Source: Vicinamibacterales bacterium | Lineage (GTDB): Bacteria; Acidobacteriota; Vicinamibacteria; Vicinamibacterales; Fen-181 | Direction of reading: 5' to 3' | NCBI GenBank assembly: GCA_036504215.1 | Contig: DASXVO010000037.1 | Location: 37,993 to 101,992, forward strand | Length of the DNA stretch: 64,000 nt | Shown here: positions 36,477-48,536 of the stretch, piece after piece | How positions within the stretch are numbered: the stretch's first letter is position 1 | Layout: every line of letters begins with the position of its first letter | Program-made: the position numbers and the translations under genes | The notes under the pieces: generated by a model | Told to the model about the DNA's origin: nothing | Seen by the model: only the letters and a program-made list of their open reading frames with translations | Databases searched by the model: none

Positions 36477-36923
36477 TCAGTCGTACGCCAACCGCGTCGC
36501 TTCGTCGGCGAGGGTGGGCGCCAGTAATTCCTGCCACTCCGCACCCCGCCACGTGTCACAGCGGGTGTGAGCCAGGAAGTACTTTTGCGGGATCGGATGC
36601 GTGCCGACGACCACCGGTATCCCGTACTTCTCCTGGATGAACCGCCGGAAGTAGTCGATGTGCGGACACGGGGGATAACCGACGAGGAATCCGGTCGCGA
36701 GGTGGATGACGTCGGCGTCGTTCTTCTTCATCTCCTCCGGGGCATATTCGATGTTGCCGCCAGGGCATCCTCCGCAATTGGTGTAGCCGACCAGTTCCAC
36801 CTCACGGCCCCGGTACGCCGCAAAGGCGCCTTCACGCGCGCGTACGGCACGCAGGCACTTCCCGCCGGCACAGGTGTGGTACCGCTCGCAGATGATGATG
36901 CCAACGCGCACGGGATCGCTCAT
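36477..36923 (-). CDS. CGGC domain protein
   Basis: A 148-residue protein of the CGGC family (function unknown; probable metal or Fe-S binding). The naming motif is TNCGGCPGGNI; further Cys residues occur in IICERYHTCAGGKC and in YPPCPHID. The start at 36923 follows AGGAG. It lies between the truncated thioredoxin-like gene and the DsrM-like gene on the same strand, which suggests a part in the same redox module. Members are frequent in anaerobes and sulfur-metabolising organisms. Confidence 0.88.
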   Translation of the reverse strand: MSDPVRVGIIICERYHTCAGGKCLRAVRAREGAFAAYRGREVELVGYTNCGGCPGGNIEYAPEEMKKNDADVIHLATGFLVGYPPCPHIDYFRRFIQEKYGIPVVVGTHPIPQKYFLAHTRCDTWRGAEWQELLAPTLADEATRLAYD

Positions 36924-36961
36924 GAGTTCTCCTGAATGCGGGGGCATCGAGCTCGGTGATT

Positions 36962-37306
36962 CTACTCCTGCCGCTGCAGAACCGCCACGCTGTGGAGATG
37001 GGCCTCTTCGGGAACGATCAACCGGAACGCGTGAGAGCCGAACCAGTCCACCGCTGCCGCGATGGTTACCGGGCCGACGGGGTGAACTCGCCCCTCGGAT
37101 TGGTGGACGCGGGCGACGAGCGCCGCCATCAGCTCGGACATCAACGCCGCCTCGGGGACCGCGCCTTCGACACGGATGGTCTCGTTGATGACGGTCCGCC
37201 GGACTCCACGGACCTGGTACTTGTTCGCCAGGTGCGGGAACTCGGTCGCCTCAACCAAGTCCGCCGTGACCAGATCGCTGGCCACGGCGAGCCTGTGGGA
37301 GAGCAC
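36962..37306 (-). CDS. Truncated thioredoxin-like protein lacking its CxxC half
   Basis: A 114-residue protein whose residues ~5-70 match the part of glutaredoxin/PDO-type thioredoxins that follows the CPYC motif (SHRLAVASDLVTADLVEATEF, then HLANKYQVRGV). The CxxC half and the whole preceding domain are absent: in frame, a stop codon lies ten codons before the GTG. The cis-Pro of the GVPRTVIN motif is Arg here (GVRRTVIN), so two key redox features are lost. Yet AGGAGG precedes the GTG, so it may be translated. The C-terminal ~45 residues are unassigned. It is either a decaying gene or a reused binding module. Confidence 0.72.
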   Translation of the reverse strand: MLSHRLAVASDLVTADLVEATEFPHLANKYQVRGVRRTVINETIRVEGAVPEAALMSELMAALVARVHQSEGRVHPVGPVTIAAAVDWFGSHAFRLIVPEEAHLHSVAVLQRQE

Positions 37307-37381
37307 GACCCCTCCTGGCCCTGAGACTCACACGCGAACCGGAAGGTGGCGGACCGTTGCCGGCCAAGCGTCAGGGGTGGT

Positions 37382-38656
37382 CTACTTGAGCTTCTTGGTG
37401 ATCGAGACTCCAAATGAATTCTGGTACATCTTCACCAGGTCGGTCCCACCGCCGGGCAGCATGGCGGTCGCGCCCGACACGCTGTTCTCGAACGCGTGCA
37501 GGTAGGCGACGTTGACGTCCATCGTCTTTCCTGCTCGCAGGCTCAGCCCCAGCGTCAGGTGATTCTGGATCACGCCGGGCGCGAGGATGTTGAAGGTGAC
37601 GTCGGCGCTCTGGACCGGGTTGTCCGAGTGGTTGTAGCCCGCCCGAACCGTCAGCGTCGGTCTCACATCGTATGAGAGCCCCAGCTTGAGCACGTTGACG
37701 TCGGTCCAACCGAAGCCCGGTCCGCCGGCGCTGCCGAGCGGCGCCTGGGCCTTGCTCGAGTTGCCGACCGAGGCGACACCGCTGTAGTTGATCCGCTGGT
37801 AGTCCAGGGCGACAAGCGCGCCGGGGGCCGGCTTGAATGCCACGCCGGCGTTGAAGTTGGCGGGAAAGTCGAACCCACCCTGTTCCGCGAACAGTCCCTT
37901 GTACTTCTCGAATGCGCCCATCTTCATCTTCGGCGCGAACGCAGCACCAACCGAGACGGCGTCGCTCAGGTTGGCCATCCAGCCGATGCGGACGCCGAGA
38001 CCGATCGACGAGTCCGTTCCCATGTCCGAGAGGCTGCCGGGAGCGCTCGAGTAGGCACTGAATGCCTGTACGCCGCTGGCGCTGAACCGCTGATAGCCGA
38101 TGAGCGGCGAGATGCCGATCGCCTGGTGCGCGCCGAGACGGAACGCGACAGTGGGCGCGATGACCATCTGCTCGAGGTTGACACCGAGGCGGCCGGGGCC
38201 GCACAGCAGGTTGGAGGCCGGCGCGCCCATGCCGCAGCGGTTGGCCGCGATCTGGCCCGTCGGGTAGTCGGTGTTCATCCCGCCGTTGCCGTAGAGCGTG
38301 AGCCCGAACGAGAGCTTCTCGCCGAACATCCAGTTGAAGCCGAACTCGGGCATTGCAAACCACAGGCTGCCACTGTCGGCCGTGCCGTTCAAGCCGTAAG
38401 CGTTCGCGGTTCGAGCGGCGCTCCGGCGCGGACCGAACACGTCGGCTCCGAGGTCGAAGCCGCTTCCAAAGAGCACCATCTGCGCGGGATTGACCGCCCC
38501 GCCCATGGTGCCGAACACCACGGCGGTGGAGGCGCCGCCCATGCCCTTGGCCTTCATTCCGTAGCCGTGGGCGAAATAGCCGTCGGTTGCCAGCGCAGAG
38601 GCCGGCAGGGTGGTCGAGACTGCAACGACCAACGCGAGGATTCGAGATTTCATCAT
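37382..38656 (-). CDS. FadL/OmpP1-family outer membrane protein
   Basis: A beta-barrel outer-membrane protein of 424 residues with a signal peptide (ending ALA) and the FadL family start DGYFAHGYGMKAKGMGGA followed by NPA, which forms the hatch. These proteins take up hydrophobic compounds such as fatty acids or aromatics. The start at 38656 has GGAG upstream; earlier in-frame codons overlap the divergent TolC gene. It is first in a minus-strand run with the truncated thioredoxin, CGGC, DsrM-like and DsrK-like genes. Confidence 0.87.
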   Translation of the reverse strand: MMKSRILALVVAVSTTLPASALATDGYFAHGYGMKAKGMGGASTAVVFGTMGGAVNPAQMVLFGSGFDLGADVFGPRRSAARTANAYGLNGTADSGSLWFAMPEFGFNWMFGEKLSFGLTLYGNGGMNTDYPTGQIAANRCGMGAPASNLLCGPGRLGVNLEQMVIAPTVAFRLGAHQAIGISPLIGYQRFSASGVQAFSAYSSAPGSLSDMGTDSSIGLGVRIGWMANLSDAVSVGAAFAPKMKMGAFEKYKGLFAEQGGFDFPANFNAGVAFKPAPGALVALDYQRINYSGVASVGNSSKAQAPLGSAGGPGFGWTDVNVLKLGLSYDVRPTLTVRAGYNHSDNPVQSADVTFNILAPGVIQNHLTLGLSLRAGKTMDVNVAYLHAFENSVSGATAMLPGGGTDLVKMYQNSFGVSITKKLK

Positions 38657-38805
38657 TTCAATGACTCCGAGAATCGCACCGGTAACGCAGGGGCGTGGCA
38701 CACGTTTGTACCTGGATTCACAAACCGCGTGAGTGGTGACAGGGCCAAGCCCAGCAGTGGCCTGGCGTGACGTTTGCGGCGGCGCATGAATCCTAGAACC
38801 CAGCC

Positions 38806-40149
38806 ATGACCATTCGATTTGTCGTCTTCGCCATCGTCGCGGCACTCGTCTCGCCCGTCTCGAGCCGTGCGCAGGAGCGCGTGTCGCTCCAGGACGCGAT
38901 CAGCGGCACACTGGCCAACAACCCGGACCTGCGTGCGGCGCGCGCCGGGCAGCGCGAGAGCGATGCCCGCGTCCGCGAGGCCCGATCGAGCTACCTGCCG
39001 CGCGTGGATTTCGTCGAAAGCTGGCAGCGGGGCAACAACCCGGTCTTCGTGTTCGGCTCGCTGCTCTCCCAGCAGCGCTTCTCGGCGGCGAACTTCGCGG
39101 TCGAGGCGCTGAATCATCCGGACGCCCTGACGAACTACCACAGCGCGTTCTCTGTCGATCAGCCGCTGTTCGACAGCAGCCGGCTCGCGGGAATCCGGTC
39201 CGCGCGGATTGGTTCGGAACTCGCGAAGGCCACTGTCACCGACGCGGAAGCCGGCCTGGCGCTGGACGCGACGCGGGCCTACGGCGACGTGCTGCTCGCG
39301 AACGCCAATCGCGCGGCGGCGCTGGCCGCCGTGGCGACCGCCCGAGAGGATCTCGCCCGTGCCGAGCGAAGCCGCGACGTCGGCATGGTGACCGAAGCGG
39401 ACGTGCTGTCCCTCCGGGTTCATCTCGCGCAGATGCAGGAGCGTGAGATCCGGGCGGGCAGTGGTGAACAGGTGGCGACGGCCTTCCTGAACCGGCTGAT
39501 GGGCGCGCCGCTCGATCGCACGCTGATCCTCGCCGAGCCGGCTGCGGCAGCTGTGGCGGCGCCGCCGATTGAGGACAGCGAGCGGGCGGCGCTGAGGGAT
39601 CGCGCGAGCCTCGCGCGTGCCACGGCCCAGGTGTCGCTGGCCGAGACGGCGCGAGCGGCCGCCCACCAGGCGTTCCTGCCGCAGGTCTTCGTGCAGGGGG
39701 TCTACGAACTGAACGGCCATACGTTCGGCGACCGCGCCTCGTCGTGGATGATCGCCGGTCAGGCGCGGGTCAACCTCTTCGCGGGCGGGGGTGACGTGGC
39801 CAGGCTGCGCGCCGCGACCGAAGCCGCGAGCCGGGCGAGAGCCGAGCGTGAGAGCGCCGAGACCGGGATTCGCCTGGACGTCAGAACCGCGCGAGCGCAA
39901 CTCGACGCGGCGGCGGCTCGGGAAGCTGTCGGGCGCGCCGTGGTCCTGCAGGCGCGTGAGAGTCAACGGATCATCCGCGACCGGTACGAGGCCGGTCTCG
40001 CGAGCGTCAACGATATCTTGAGGGCGGCCAACGCCCTGCTCGACGCCGAGTCGCTTCGGATCTCGGCGATTGTCGATCTGATGGTTGCCAGGGGCGCATT
40101 CGACCGAGCGGTGGGGAAGCTCCCGAGCGGAAGTCAGCAGAGGCCATGA
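38806..40149 (+). CDS. TolC-family outer membrane efflux protein
   Basis: A 447-residue outer-membrane channel with a signal peptide (ending SRAQ) and the two-fold repeat of long coiled-coil helices seen in TolC/OprM proteins (LRAARAGQRESDARVREARSS; DVRTARAQLDAAAAREAVG). It forms the exit duct for the RND pump encoded next. TAGAAC ends 6 nt before the ATG with no ribosome site. It overlaps the adaptor gene by 4 nt. Confidence 0.9.
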   Translation: MTIRFVVFAIVAALVSPVSSRAQERVSLQDAISGTLANNPDLRAARAGQRESDARVREARSSYLPRVDFVESWQRGNNPVFVFGSLLSQQRFSAANFAVEALNHPDALTNYHSAFSVDQPLFDSSRLAGIRSARIGSELAKATVTDAEAGLALDATRAYGDVLLANANRAAALAAVATAREDLARAERSRDVGMVTEADVLSLRVHLAQMQEREIRAGSGEQVATAFLNRLMGAPLDRTLILAEPAAAAVAAPPIEDSERAALRDRASLARATAQVSLAETARAAAHQAFLPQVFVQGVYELNGHTFGDRASSWMIAGQARVNLFAGGGDVARLRAATEAASRARAERESAETGIRLDVRTARAQLDAAAAREAVGRAVVLQARESQRIIRDRYEAGLASVNDILRAANALLDAESLRISAIVDLMVARGAFDRAVGKLPSGSQQRP

Positions 40150-41314
40150 CCATGAGAACAATGTTCGTGCTGCTCATTGGAGCGGCGATGACTGTGGCGG
40201 CGTGTGGCGGTGGCAGTCGGGAGACCACTCCGAGGGACGGCGCCGGCCTGCCGATTGACGTGCAGGTTGACGTGGCCGTGACGCGCGATGTCCCGCAGCC
40301 GTTCGAGACGGGCGGGATGGTTCGGGCGCGTACGACGGCGACGCTCGTCAGCCGTCTCGTGGCGGACGTCCAGGAGGTGCTCGTTCAGCCTGGGGACCAC
40401 GTGAGAGCCGGGCAGACCGTGATCCGCCTGGATGCGCGAGAACTGAGGGCAAACCATGCGCGTGCCGAAGCCGGTGCGGCGGCCGCCGATCAGGCCGTGA
40501 AGGCTGCGGCCACGGCACGCGACGGTGCCGAGGCCGCGCTGGAACTCGCCACCGCCACGCACCGGCGGGTGGCGGAACTAAGGTCCAAGAACTCCGCGAC
40601 GCCGAACGAGCTGGATCAAGCGGTCGGCGGCCTCCGCGGTGCCGAGGCCCAGGCTCGAGGCGCGCTCGCCGGGATTCGCCAGGCCGAGTCCGGCGCCGTG
40701 GCCGCCCGCGCGGGATTGCAGGCTGCCGCCGTCGGGCTGTCGTACGCGGCCATCACCGCGCCGTTCGACGGGATCGTCACCGAGAAGTTGATCGAGCCGG
40801 GCAACATGGCCGCGCCCGGCGTGCCCTTGATGACGATCGAGGACGTGCGCGGCTTCCGCCTCGAGGTCCGACTCGACGAGTCGCGCGTCGGCGACGTGGA
40901 CCGAACCAAGCCCGTGGAGATCCTTCTCGACTCGCCCGCCGCCCAGCTTCGGACGTTCACCGGCAAGGTCGCCGAGATCTCCCGGGCCGTCGATCCCGGG
41001 TCGCACGCGTTCCTCGTCAAGATCGATCTGCCGGCCGATGTCGGCGTTCGCTCCGGCATGTTCGGACGCGCCCGGTTTGCCGGGCCGGCGCACCGAGCCC
41101 TCGTCGTGCCGGCGTCGTCGGTTGTCCGGCGCGGACAGCTTGCCTCGGTGTTCGTGGTCACGCCCGGCCGTCGGGCGGCGGTGCGCATGGTGAATGCGGC
41201 CGCCGCTGACGGGACGCTCGTCGAGATCTCGGCCGGCCTCGATGGAGGCGAGACGATCGTCGTGAACCCGCCACCGACGCTCGTGGACGGCGCGGCAGTG
41301 AGGGAGGTTCGTCG

Positions 41315-41318
<4 letters not shown>
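40146..41318 (+). CDS. RND efflux periplasmic adaptor lipoprotein
   Basis: A 390-residue membrane-fusion protein. The signal ends in a lipobox (TVAAC) so Cys20 should be acylated. It has the usual beta-barrel/lipoyl/alpha-hairpin order, with the hairpin around residues 105-180 and the lipoyl halves around [11 protein letters not shown] and [14 protein letters not shown]. It links the RND pump to the TolC channel. ATGA overlaps join it to both neighbours. Confidence 0.92.
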
Positions 41319-44515
<3,197 letters not shown>

Positions 44516-44521
44516 GCTGCC

Positions 44522-45283
44522 ATGTGGAAGTGCCCGCCGTCCACGGTGCTCGTTCCAGTCGATTTCGGTGAGGCGTCGGCCCGGGCGTTGGCGGTCGCCT
44601 CGGCACTGGCGTCGCGGGTCGGGGCGCGGATCCGCGTGCTGCATGCCGAGGTCATCGAGGCGCCACCGTATTTCACGCACGAGCAGCTCGCGACGATCGA
44701 GCGCGAACGAAAGGCCGCACGGGCCAAGGCGGTGCAGTTCGTGCTCGAGTTCGCACGGGCACACGGTGTGGGACAGTGCGAGGTGGCGATCGCGGAAGGA
44801 TCGCCGACCGCGGCGATCGTGCAGGCAGCGGGACAGGCCGACCTCGTCGTGATGGGCACGCACGGCCGGCACGGTCCAGGCCGCTGGTGGATGGGCTCGG
44901 TCGCCGAGCGGGTTGTCCACGACACCGGCACGCCAGTCCTTGTCGTCCGGGCAGACCTCGGAGGGCTCGCCCCGGAACAGGTCTTCGACCGTCCGCTCGT
45001 CATCGCTCCCCAGGGAGCGCAGGGTGAGGCCAATCGGATGGCCGCGGCCCTGGCGCAGGCGTTCGGCGGCCAGGTCGTCGATACGGTGGTGGCGTGTGAG
45101 GCCGACCTGGCGCAAAGCCGCCACGCGACGCTGATGGTGGTGTCGAAAGCCGGTACCGGGCAGGCCAGCCGGTTGAACCACACCGAGCACTGGCTGCGCT
45201 CGTGCGCGCTGCCGATGTTGTTCGTCCCGTCGGACCCTGTTTCGTCGTCGTCCACTACGGTCGTTCAGGGAGGTGTGTCGTGA
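44522..45283 (+). CDS. Universal stress protein, tandem-type
   Basis: A 253-residue Usp. The first ~145 residues are a full domain with the ATP-binding signature GTHGRHGPGRWWMGSVAERV and PVLVV. The second ~100 residues look like a reduced Usp fold without the nucleotide motif. Such proteins bind ATP and help in stress or redox adaptation. Placed 6 nt after the RND gene and overlapping the DUF2892 gene (GTGA). Confidence 0.88.
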   Translation: MWKCPPSTVLVPVDFGEASARALAVASALASRVGARIRVLHAEVIEAPPYFTHEQLATIERERKAARAKAVQFVLEFARAHGVGQCEVAIAEGSPTAAIVQAAGQADLVVMGTHGRHGPGRWWMGSVAERVVHDTGTPVLVVRADLGGLAPEQVFDRPLVIAPQGAQGEANRMAAALAQAFGGQVVDTVVACEADLAQSRHATLMVVSKAGTGQASRLNHTEHWLRSCALPMLFVPSDPVSSSSTTVVQGGVS

Positions 45284-45486
45284 CCGTCGATCGCTACCTC
45301 CGTCTGATTGCCGGTTTCTTCGTGACCGCGACCACGCTGCTCGGGATGTACGTCCATCCCAACTTCTTCTGGTTTGCCGCGTTCGTCGGGGCCAACCTGT
45401 TCCAGTCGGCCTTCACGAACTGGTGCCCGATGATGGCGATCCTGCGACGGGCCGGCGTGAAGGACGGCGATCCCGGAGGCCGATGA
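45280..45486 (+). CDS. DUF2892 small membrane protein
   Basis: A 68-residue inner-membrane protein with two hydrophobic segments and the family motif NLFQSAFTNWCPMMAIL. The domain is often fused to rhodaneses (as in YgaP) or found near sulfur-transfer genes, and the single Cys is conserved. The GTG at 45280 follows GGGAGG and overlaps the Usp stop. It ends the RND operon; the next gene converges with a 1-nt gap. Confidence 0.88.
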   Translation: MTVDRYLRLIAGFFVTATTLLGMYVHPNFFWFAAFVGANLFQSAFTNWCPMMAILRRAGVKDGDPGGR

Positions 45487-45487
45487 G

Positions 45488-46888
45488 CTACGCCAGGAAC
45501 GTCCGGGCGAACTCGACGAACGACCGGACGTCCGCGAAGTTGCTGGCAATGCCGAGCGAGACGCGGACCGCGCCCGTGCTCTTTCCGTCGATGCACCGGC
45601 GGAATTCGTCGTAGGTGATGCGGTCCGACAGCCTGATGAAGCAGCTCGACATCTCTTCCGGCGAGAGCCCCATGGCCAGTTCCCCGGCTCCCGGGTTGCA
45701 GAAGCAGCCGGTTCGGATCGAAATCCGCTGATCGGCGGCGCGGGCCTCGATGGCTTGGTGATCGATGAACTGGCCCGTCTCGTCGCGGAAATTGAGCGTG
45801 ATCGTGCCGCCCCGATCCTCCGTGTTCGCGGGGCCGTAGACGGCGACGAGTGGCCGGCCGGTCGAATGGCGCAGCGCGAGCAGCGCATCGATCAGCCAGC
45901 CGGTGAGGGCCTGCACCCGGCGGTGGATGGTATCGACGCCGACGCTCTCGATGAAGTCGAGGCCGATATCGATCGCGGGCAGGCTCCCGAAGTTCAGTGT
46001 TCCATCTTCGAAGGCCGGCTCACCGGGCGCCAGGTGATGCCGATCCGCGCCGACCGACGCGACGGTGATCGTACCGCCGGCAAACCACGGACGCCGCAGC
46101 TTGGCGAGCGCCGGCCACCGGGCCAGCAACGCGCCGACGCCCGTGGGGTGGCCGAACATCTTGTAGAACGACAGCACCACGTAGTCCGGGTGCCACCGGC
46201 CGAGGTCCAGCCGATTGGTCGGGACGAACGCGGCGGCGTCGAGGAGCACGTCCCAGCCCCTTGCCTGCGCCTTCTCGATCCAGCCGAGGTCGTGCTGCAC
46301 GCCCGAGAAGTTCGACTGCGCGGGATAGGCGAACAGACCTGGTGCGGCCTGCCCGCCCGGGTCGAGAGCCGCCTCCACATCCGATGCCACGATGCGCAGA
46401 TCGGGCGGAACGACCGGGATGTACCGGAAGTCGGCATGGCGCGACCGGGCGAACTCTCGAATCCCGTTGACCGAGTTGTGATTGTCGAACGTCAGCACGA
46501 ACCGCTTGCCCGGTTCGAACGGATACGACTCGCCGATGAGTTTCAACGCGTGGCTGGCGTTTCCGGTGAAGATGACGCCGTATTCCTCCGCCGCCGCATT
46601 GAAGTAGGAGAGCACGTGCCGACGTGCGCGGTCGACCAGGCCCGTCGAGAGCTGCGAGGTCGGGTTCGCCGAATGGGGGTTGCCCATCACGTCGGCGAGG
46701 AGCAGGTTCATGTGCCGATCGACCTGCGACGCGGCATAGAGCCCCGCCCCCGTGTAATCGAGATAGACGTGCCCGTTGGCGTCCAGCCGGCCGAAGTCCC
46801 GCCGCCGCAAGGCCTCGACCGGTCCGTTCGCCCCGAACTCGGGCCACGCCCGCACGAAATCCTCGCGCACCTCGCCTCCCGTGGACAT
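45488..46888 (-). CDS. Class-V aminotransferase, molybdenum-cofactor-sulfurase-like
   Basis: A 466-residue PLP enzyme. The PLP lysine is in SFYKMFGHPTGVGALL and the loop Cys in RTGCFCNPGA, both typical of the cysteine-desulfurase domain of molybdenum cofactor sulfurases; there is no MOSC domain. It should take sulfur from cysteine to form a persulfide. The start at 46888 follows GGAG. It lies 32 nt after dsrC on the same strand, so the two are probably cotranscribed. Confidence 0.88.
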   Translation of the reverse strand: MSTGGEVREDFVRAWPEFGANGPVEALRRRDFGRLDANGHVYLDYTGAGLYAASQVDRHMNLLLADVMGNPHSANPTSQLSTGLVDRARRHVLSYFNAAAEEYGVIFTGNASHALKLIGESYPFEPGKRFVLTFDNHNSVNGIREFARSRHADFRYIPVVPPDLRIVASDVEAALDPGGQAAPGLFAYPAQSNFSGVQHDLGWIEKAQARGWDVLLDAAAFVPTNRLDLGRWHPDYVVLSFYKMFGHPTGVGALLARWPALAKLRRPWFAGGTITVASVGADRHHLAPGEPAFEDGTLNFGSLPAIDIGLDFIESVGVDTIHRRVQALTGWLIDALLALRHSTGRPLVAVYGPANTEDRGGTITLNFRDETGQFIDHQAIEARAADQRISIRTGCFCNPGAGELAMGLSPEEMSSCFIRLSDRITYDEFRRCIDGKSTGAVRVSLGIASNFADVRSFVEFARTFLA

Positions 46889-46920
46889 CGTCGCTTCTCC
46901 GCCCGGCTCGTGAGGGGGCG

Positions 46921-47238
46921 CTACACGCACCCGGTGGGTTTTGGCAGCCCGGCGACCTTGCACGCGCCCTTCGCGGGTCCGGAGGGGAAGAGCTCGTAGA
47001 CCTCGTTGAGCTTGAGGCCGGTCTCCTTGCAGAGTTTGCGGATCATCGGGGCCAGGCCGAATTCCAGGTAGTACTTCCGCAGGTAGTGCACGAGGGTCCA
47101 GTGGCGCTCCGTCAGGGTGTCGATCCCTTCGGAAGTGGCCAGGTCTCGCGCCACGTCATCGTTCCAGCTCGTGGGGTCATCGAGGAATCCGTCCTCGTCC
47201 ACGGCGTACGGCGTTCCATTCAGGACTACGGTCGGCAT
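46921..47238 (-). CDS. dsrC: DsrC-type sulfur carrier protein
   Basis: A 105-residue protein of the DsrC/TusE family. The C-terminal arm has both redox cysteines: C93 and the penultimate C104, with exactly ten residues between (CX10C). This is the hallmark of true DsrC, which carries sulfur as a trisulfide and is reduced or oxidised by DsrMK or Hdr-like complexes; TusE and RspA-type relatives lack C93. The start at 47238 has GGGAG upstream; the longer reading frame has no support. It is flanked on the same strand by a cysteine desulfurase and a MocoS-like enzyme. No dsrAB is seen. Confidence 0.92.
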   Translation of the reverse strand: MPTVVLNGTPYAVDEDGFLDDPTSWNDDVARDLATSEGIDTLTERHWTLVHYLRKYYLEFGLAPMIRKLCKETGLKLNEVYELFPSGPAKGACKVAGLPKPTGCV

Positions 47239-47257
47239 GTCGAGCAGTCTCCCTTTC

Positions 47258-48433
47258 CTAGTTCTTGGCGAGCGCGGGCTTCCGGGCGGCGGCAATGTCC
47301 CGCACGCCCCGGATGGCCGCCTCGATGTCCGAGTCGACGTTGAAGGGGCCAATTCCGAACCGCACAGCACCGTGGATCTTGTCCGTGCCGAGTTGCTCGT
47401 GGACCATCGGCGCGCAGTGCAGGCCCGTGCGGCACGCGATGTCGTGGTCCACATCGAGTACGGTGCCGGTGTTCCCGGCCTCGAACCCGTCCACGTTGAA
47501 CACCATGACGGCAATGTGGTCCGTGAGATCGCCCTGGCAGTACATCGTCACGCCGGGGATCTCGCGGATGCCTTCCACGAGACGCCGGAGCAGCCGCATC
47601 TCGTGCGCCTCGATGGCGGCGAGGCCGGTCTTCAGGATCCACTCCACGCCGGCCTTGAGGCCGGCAATCCCCAGCACGTTCGGGGTGCCGTACTCCAGCC
47701 GCCACGGGTACTCGTCGAGGTGAGCGCGCTGCGCCGAGCGCACGCCGGTGCCGCCCGCGCGAGTGTGGCGGATCTCCACGCCTTCCTGCACGTAGAGACC
47801 GCCGATGCCCGTCGGCCCCATCAGCGACTTGTGTCCGGTGAACGCGAGCACGTCGATGTTCATCGCCCGGACGTCGATTGGGATCTTGCCAGCCGTCTGC
47901 GAGGCGTCCACGACGAGCCGGATGCCGCGCTCCTTGCAGCGCCGACCGATTTCCGCCACCGGCTGGACCGTGCCGATCACGTTGGACGCGTGGTTGATGG
48001 CCACGACCTTCGTGTTGGCCTTGAAACAGCGCGCGATGGCGTCGGGATCGACGAACCCCTTCGAGTCGAACGGCACGTGGTCCACCTCGACGCCGCCGTG
48101 TCGTGCCAGGTGGTGGAGCGGGCGCAGCACCGCGTTGTGCTCGACCGTCGTGGTGACCGCGTGGTCGCCCGGGCCGAGCATGCCGAACAGCGCGAGATTC
48201 AACCCGTCCGTCGAGTTGTACCCGAACACCAGGCGATCGGATTCGGTGCCGTTGAAGAAGCGCGTCAGGAGCTTCCGGGTGTCGTCGACGAGCTGCCCGG
48301 TCTCCATGCAGAGGTCGAAGCCGGATCGGCCGGGATTGACGCCATGGGTCCGGTAGAACTGGTCCATGAAGACGTAGGTGTCTTCCGGTTTCGGGAACGA
48401 CGTGGCCGCGTTGTCCAGGTAGATGAGGCTCAT
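47258..48433 (-). CDS. Cysteine desulfurase family protein
   Basis: A 391-residue class-V aminotransferase starting with the classical MSLIYLDNAATSFPKP. The PLP lysine is in FTGHKSLMGPTGIGGL and the catalytic-loop Cys in RTGLHCAP, as in the SufS-like TIGR01977 branch. It releases sulfur from cysteine and holds it as an enzyme persulfide. It lies 19 nt before dsrC on the same strand, so direct sulfur transfer to DsrC is a reasonable guess. Confidence 0.92.
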   Translation of the reverse strand: MSLIYLDNAATSFPKPEDTYVFMDQFYRTHGVNPGRSGFDLCMETGQLVDDTRKLLTRFFNGTESDRLVFGYNSTDGLNLALFGMLGPGDHAVTTTVEHNAVLRPLHHLARHGGVEVDHVPFDSKGFVDPDAIARCFKANTKVVAINHASNVIGTVQPVAEIGRRCKERGIRLVVDASQTAGKIPIDVRAMNIDVLAFTGHKSLMGPTGIGGLYVQEGVEIRHTRAGGTGVRSAQRAHLDEYPWRLEYGTPNVLGIAGLKAGVEWILKTGLAAIEAHEMRLLRRLVEGIREIPGVTMYCQGDLTDHIAVMVFNVDGFEAGNTGTVLDVDHDIACRTGLHCAPMVHEQLGTDKIHGAVRFGIGPFNVDSDIEAAIRGVRDIAAARKPALAKN

Positions 48434-48536
48434 GGGCTTTCCAGTGTGAGGGCAGGGACGGATAGAAGAGCACCGCATTTTAACATGCGGCGCCGCCAGG
48501 ACGCTTCTGGCACGCCTGCGGGGCGCAAGGCCGGGG

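Noticed and set aside
48509..48525. TGGCACG near the end of cydB as a sigma-54 -24 box
   Set aside because: There is no GC at the required spacing and no plus-strand gene follows.
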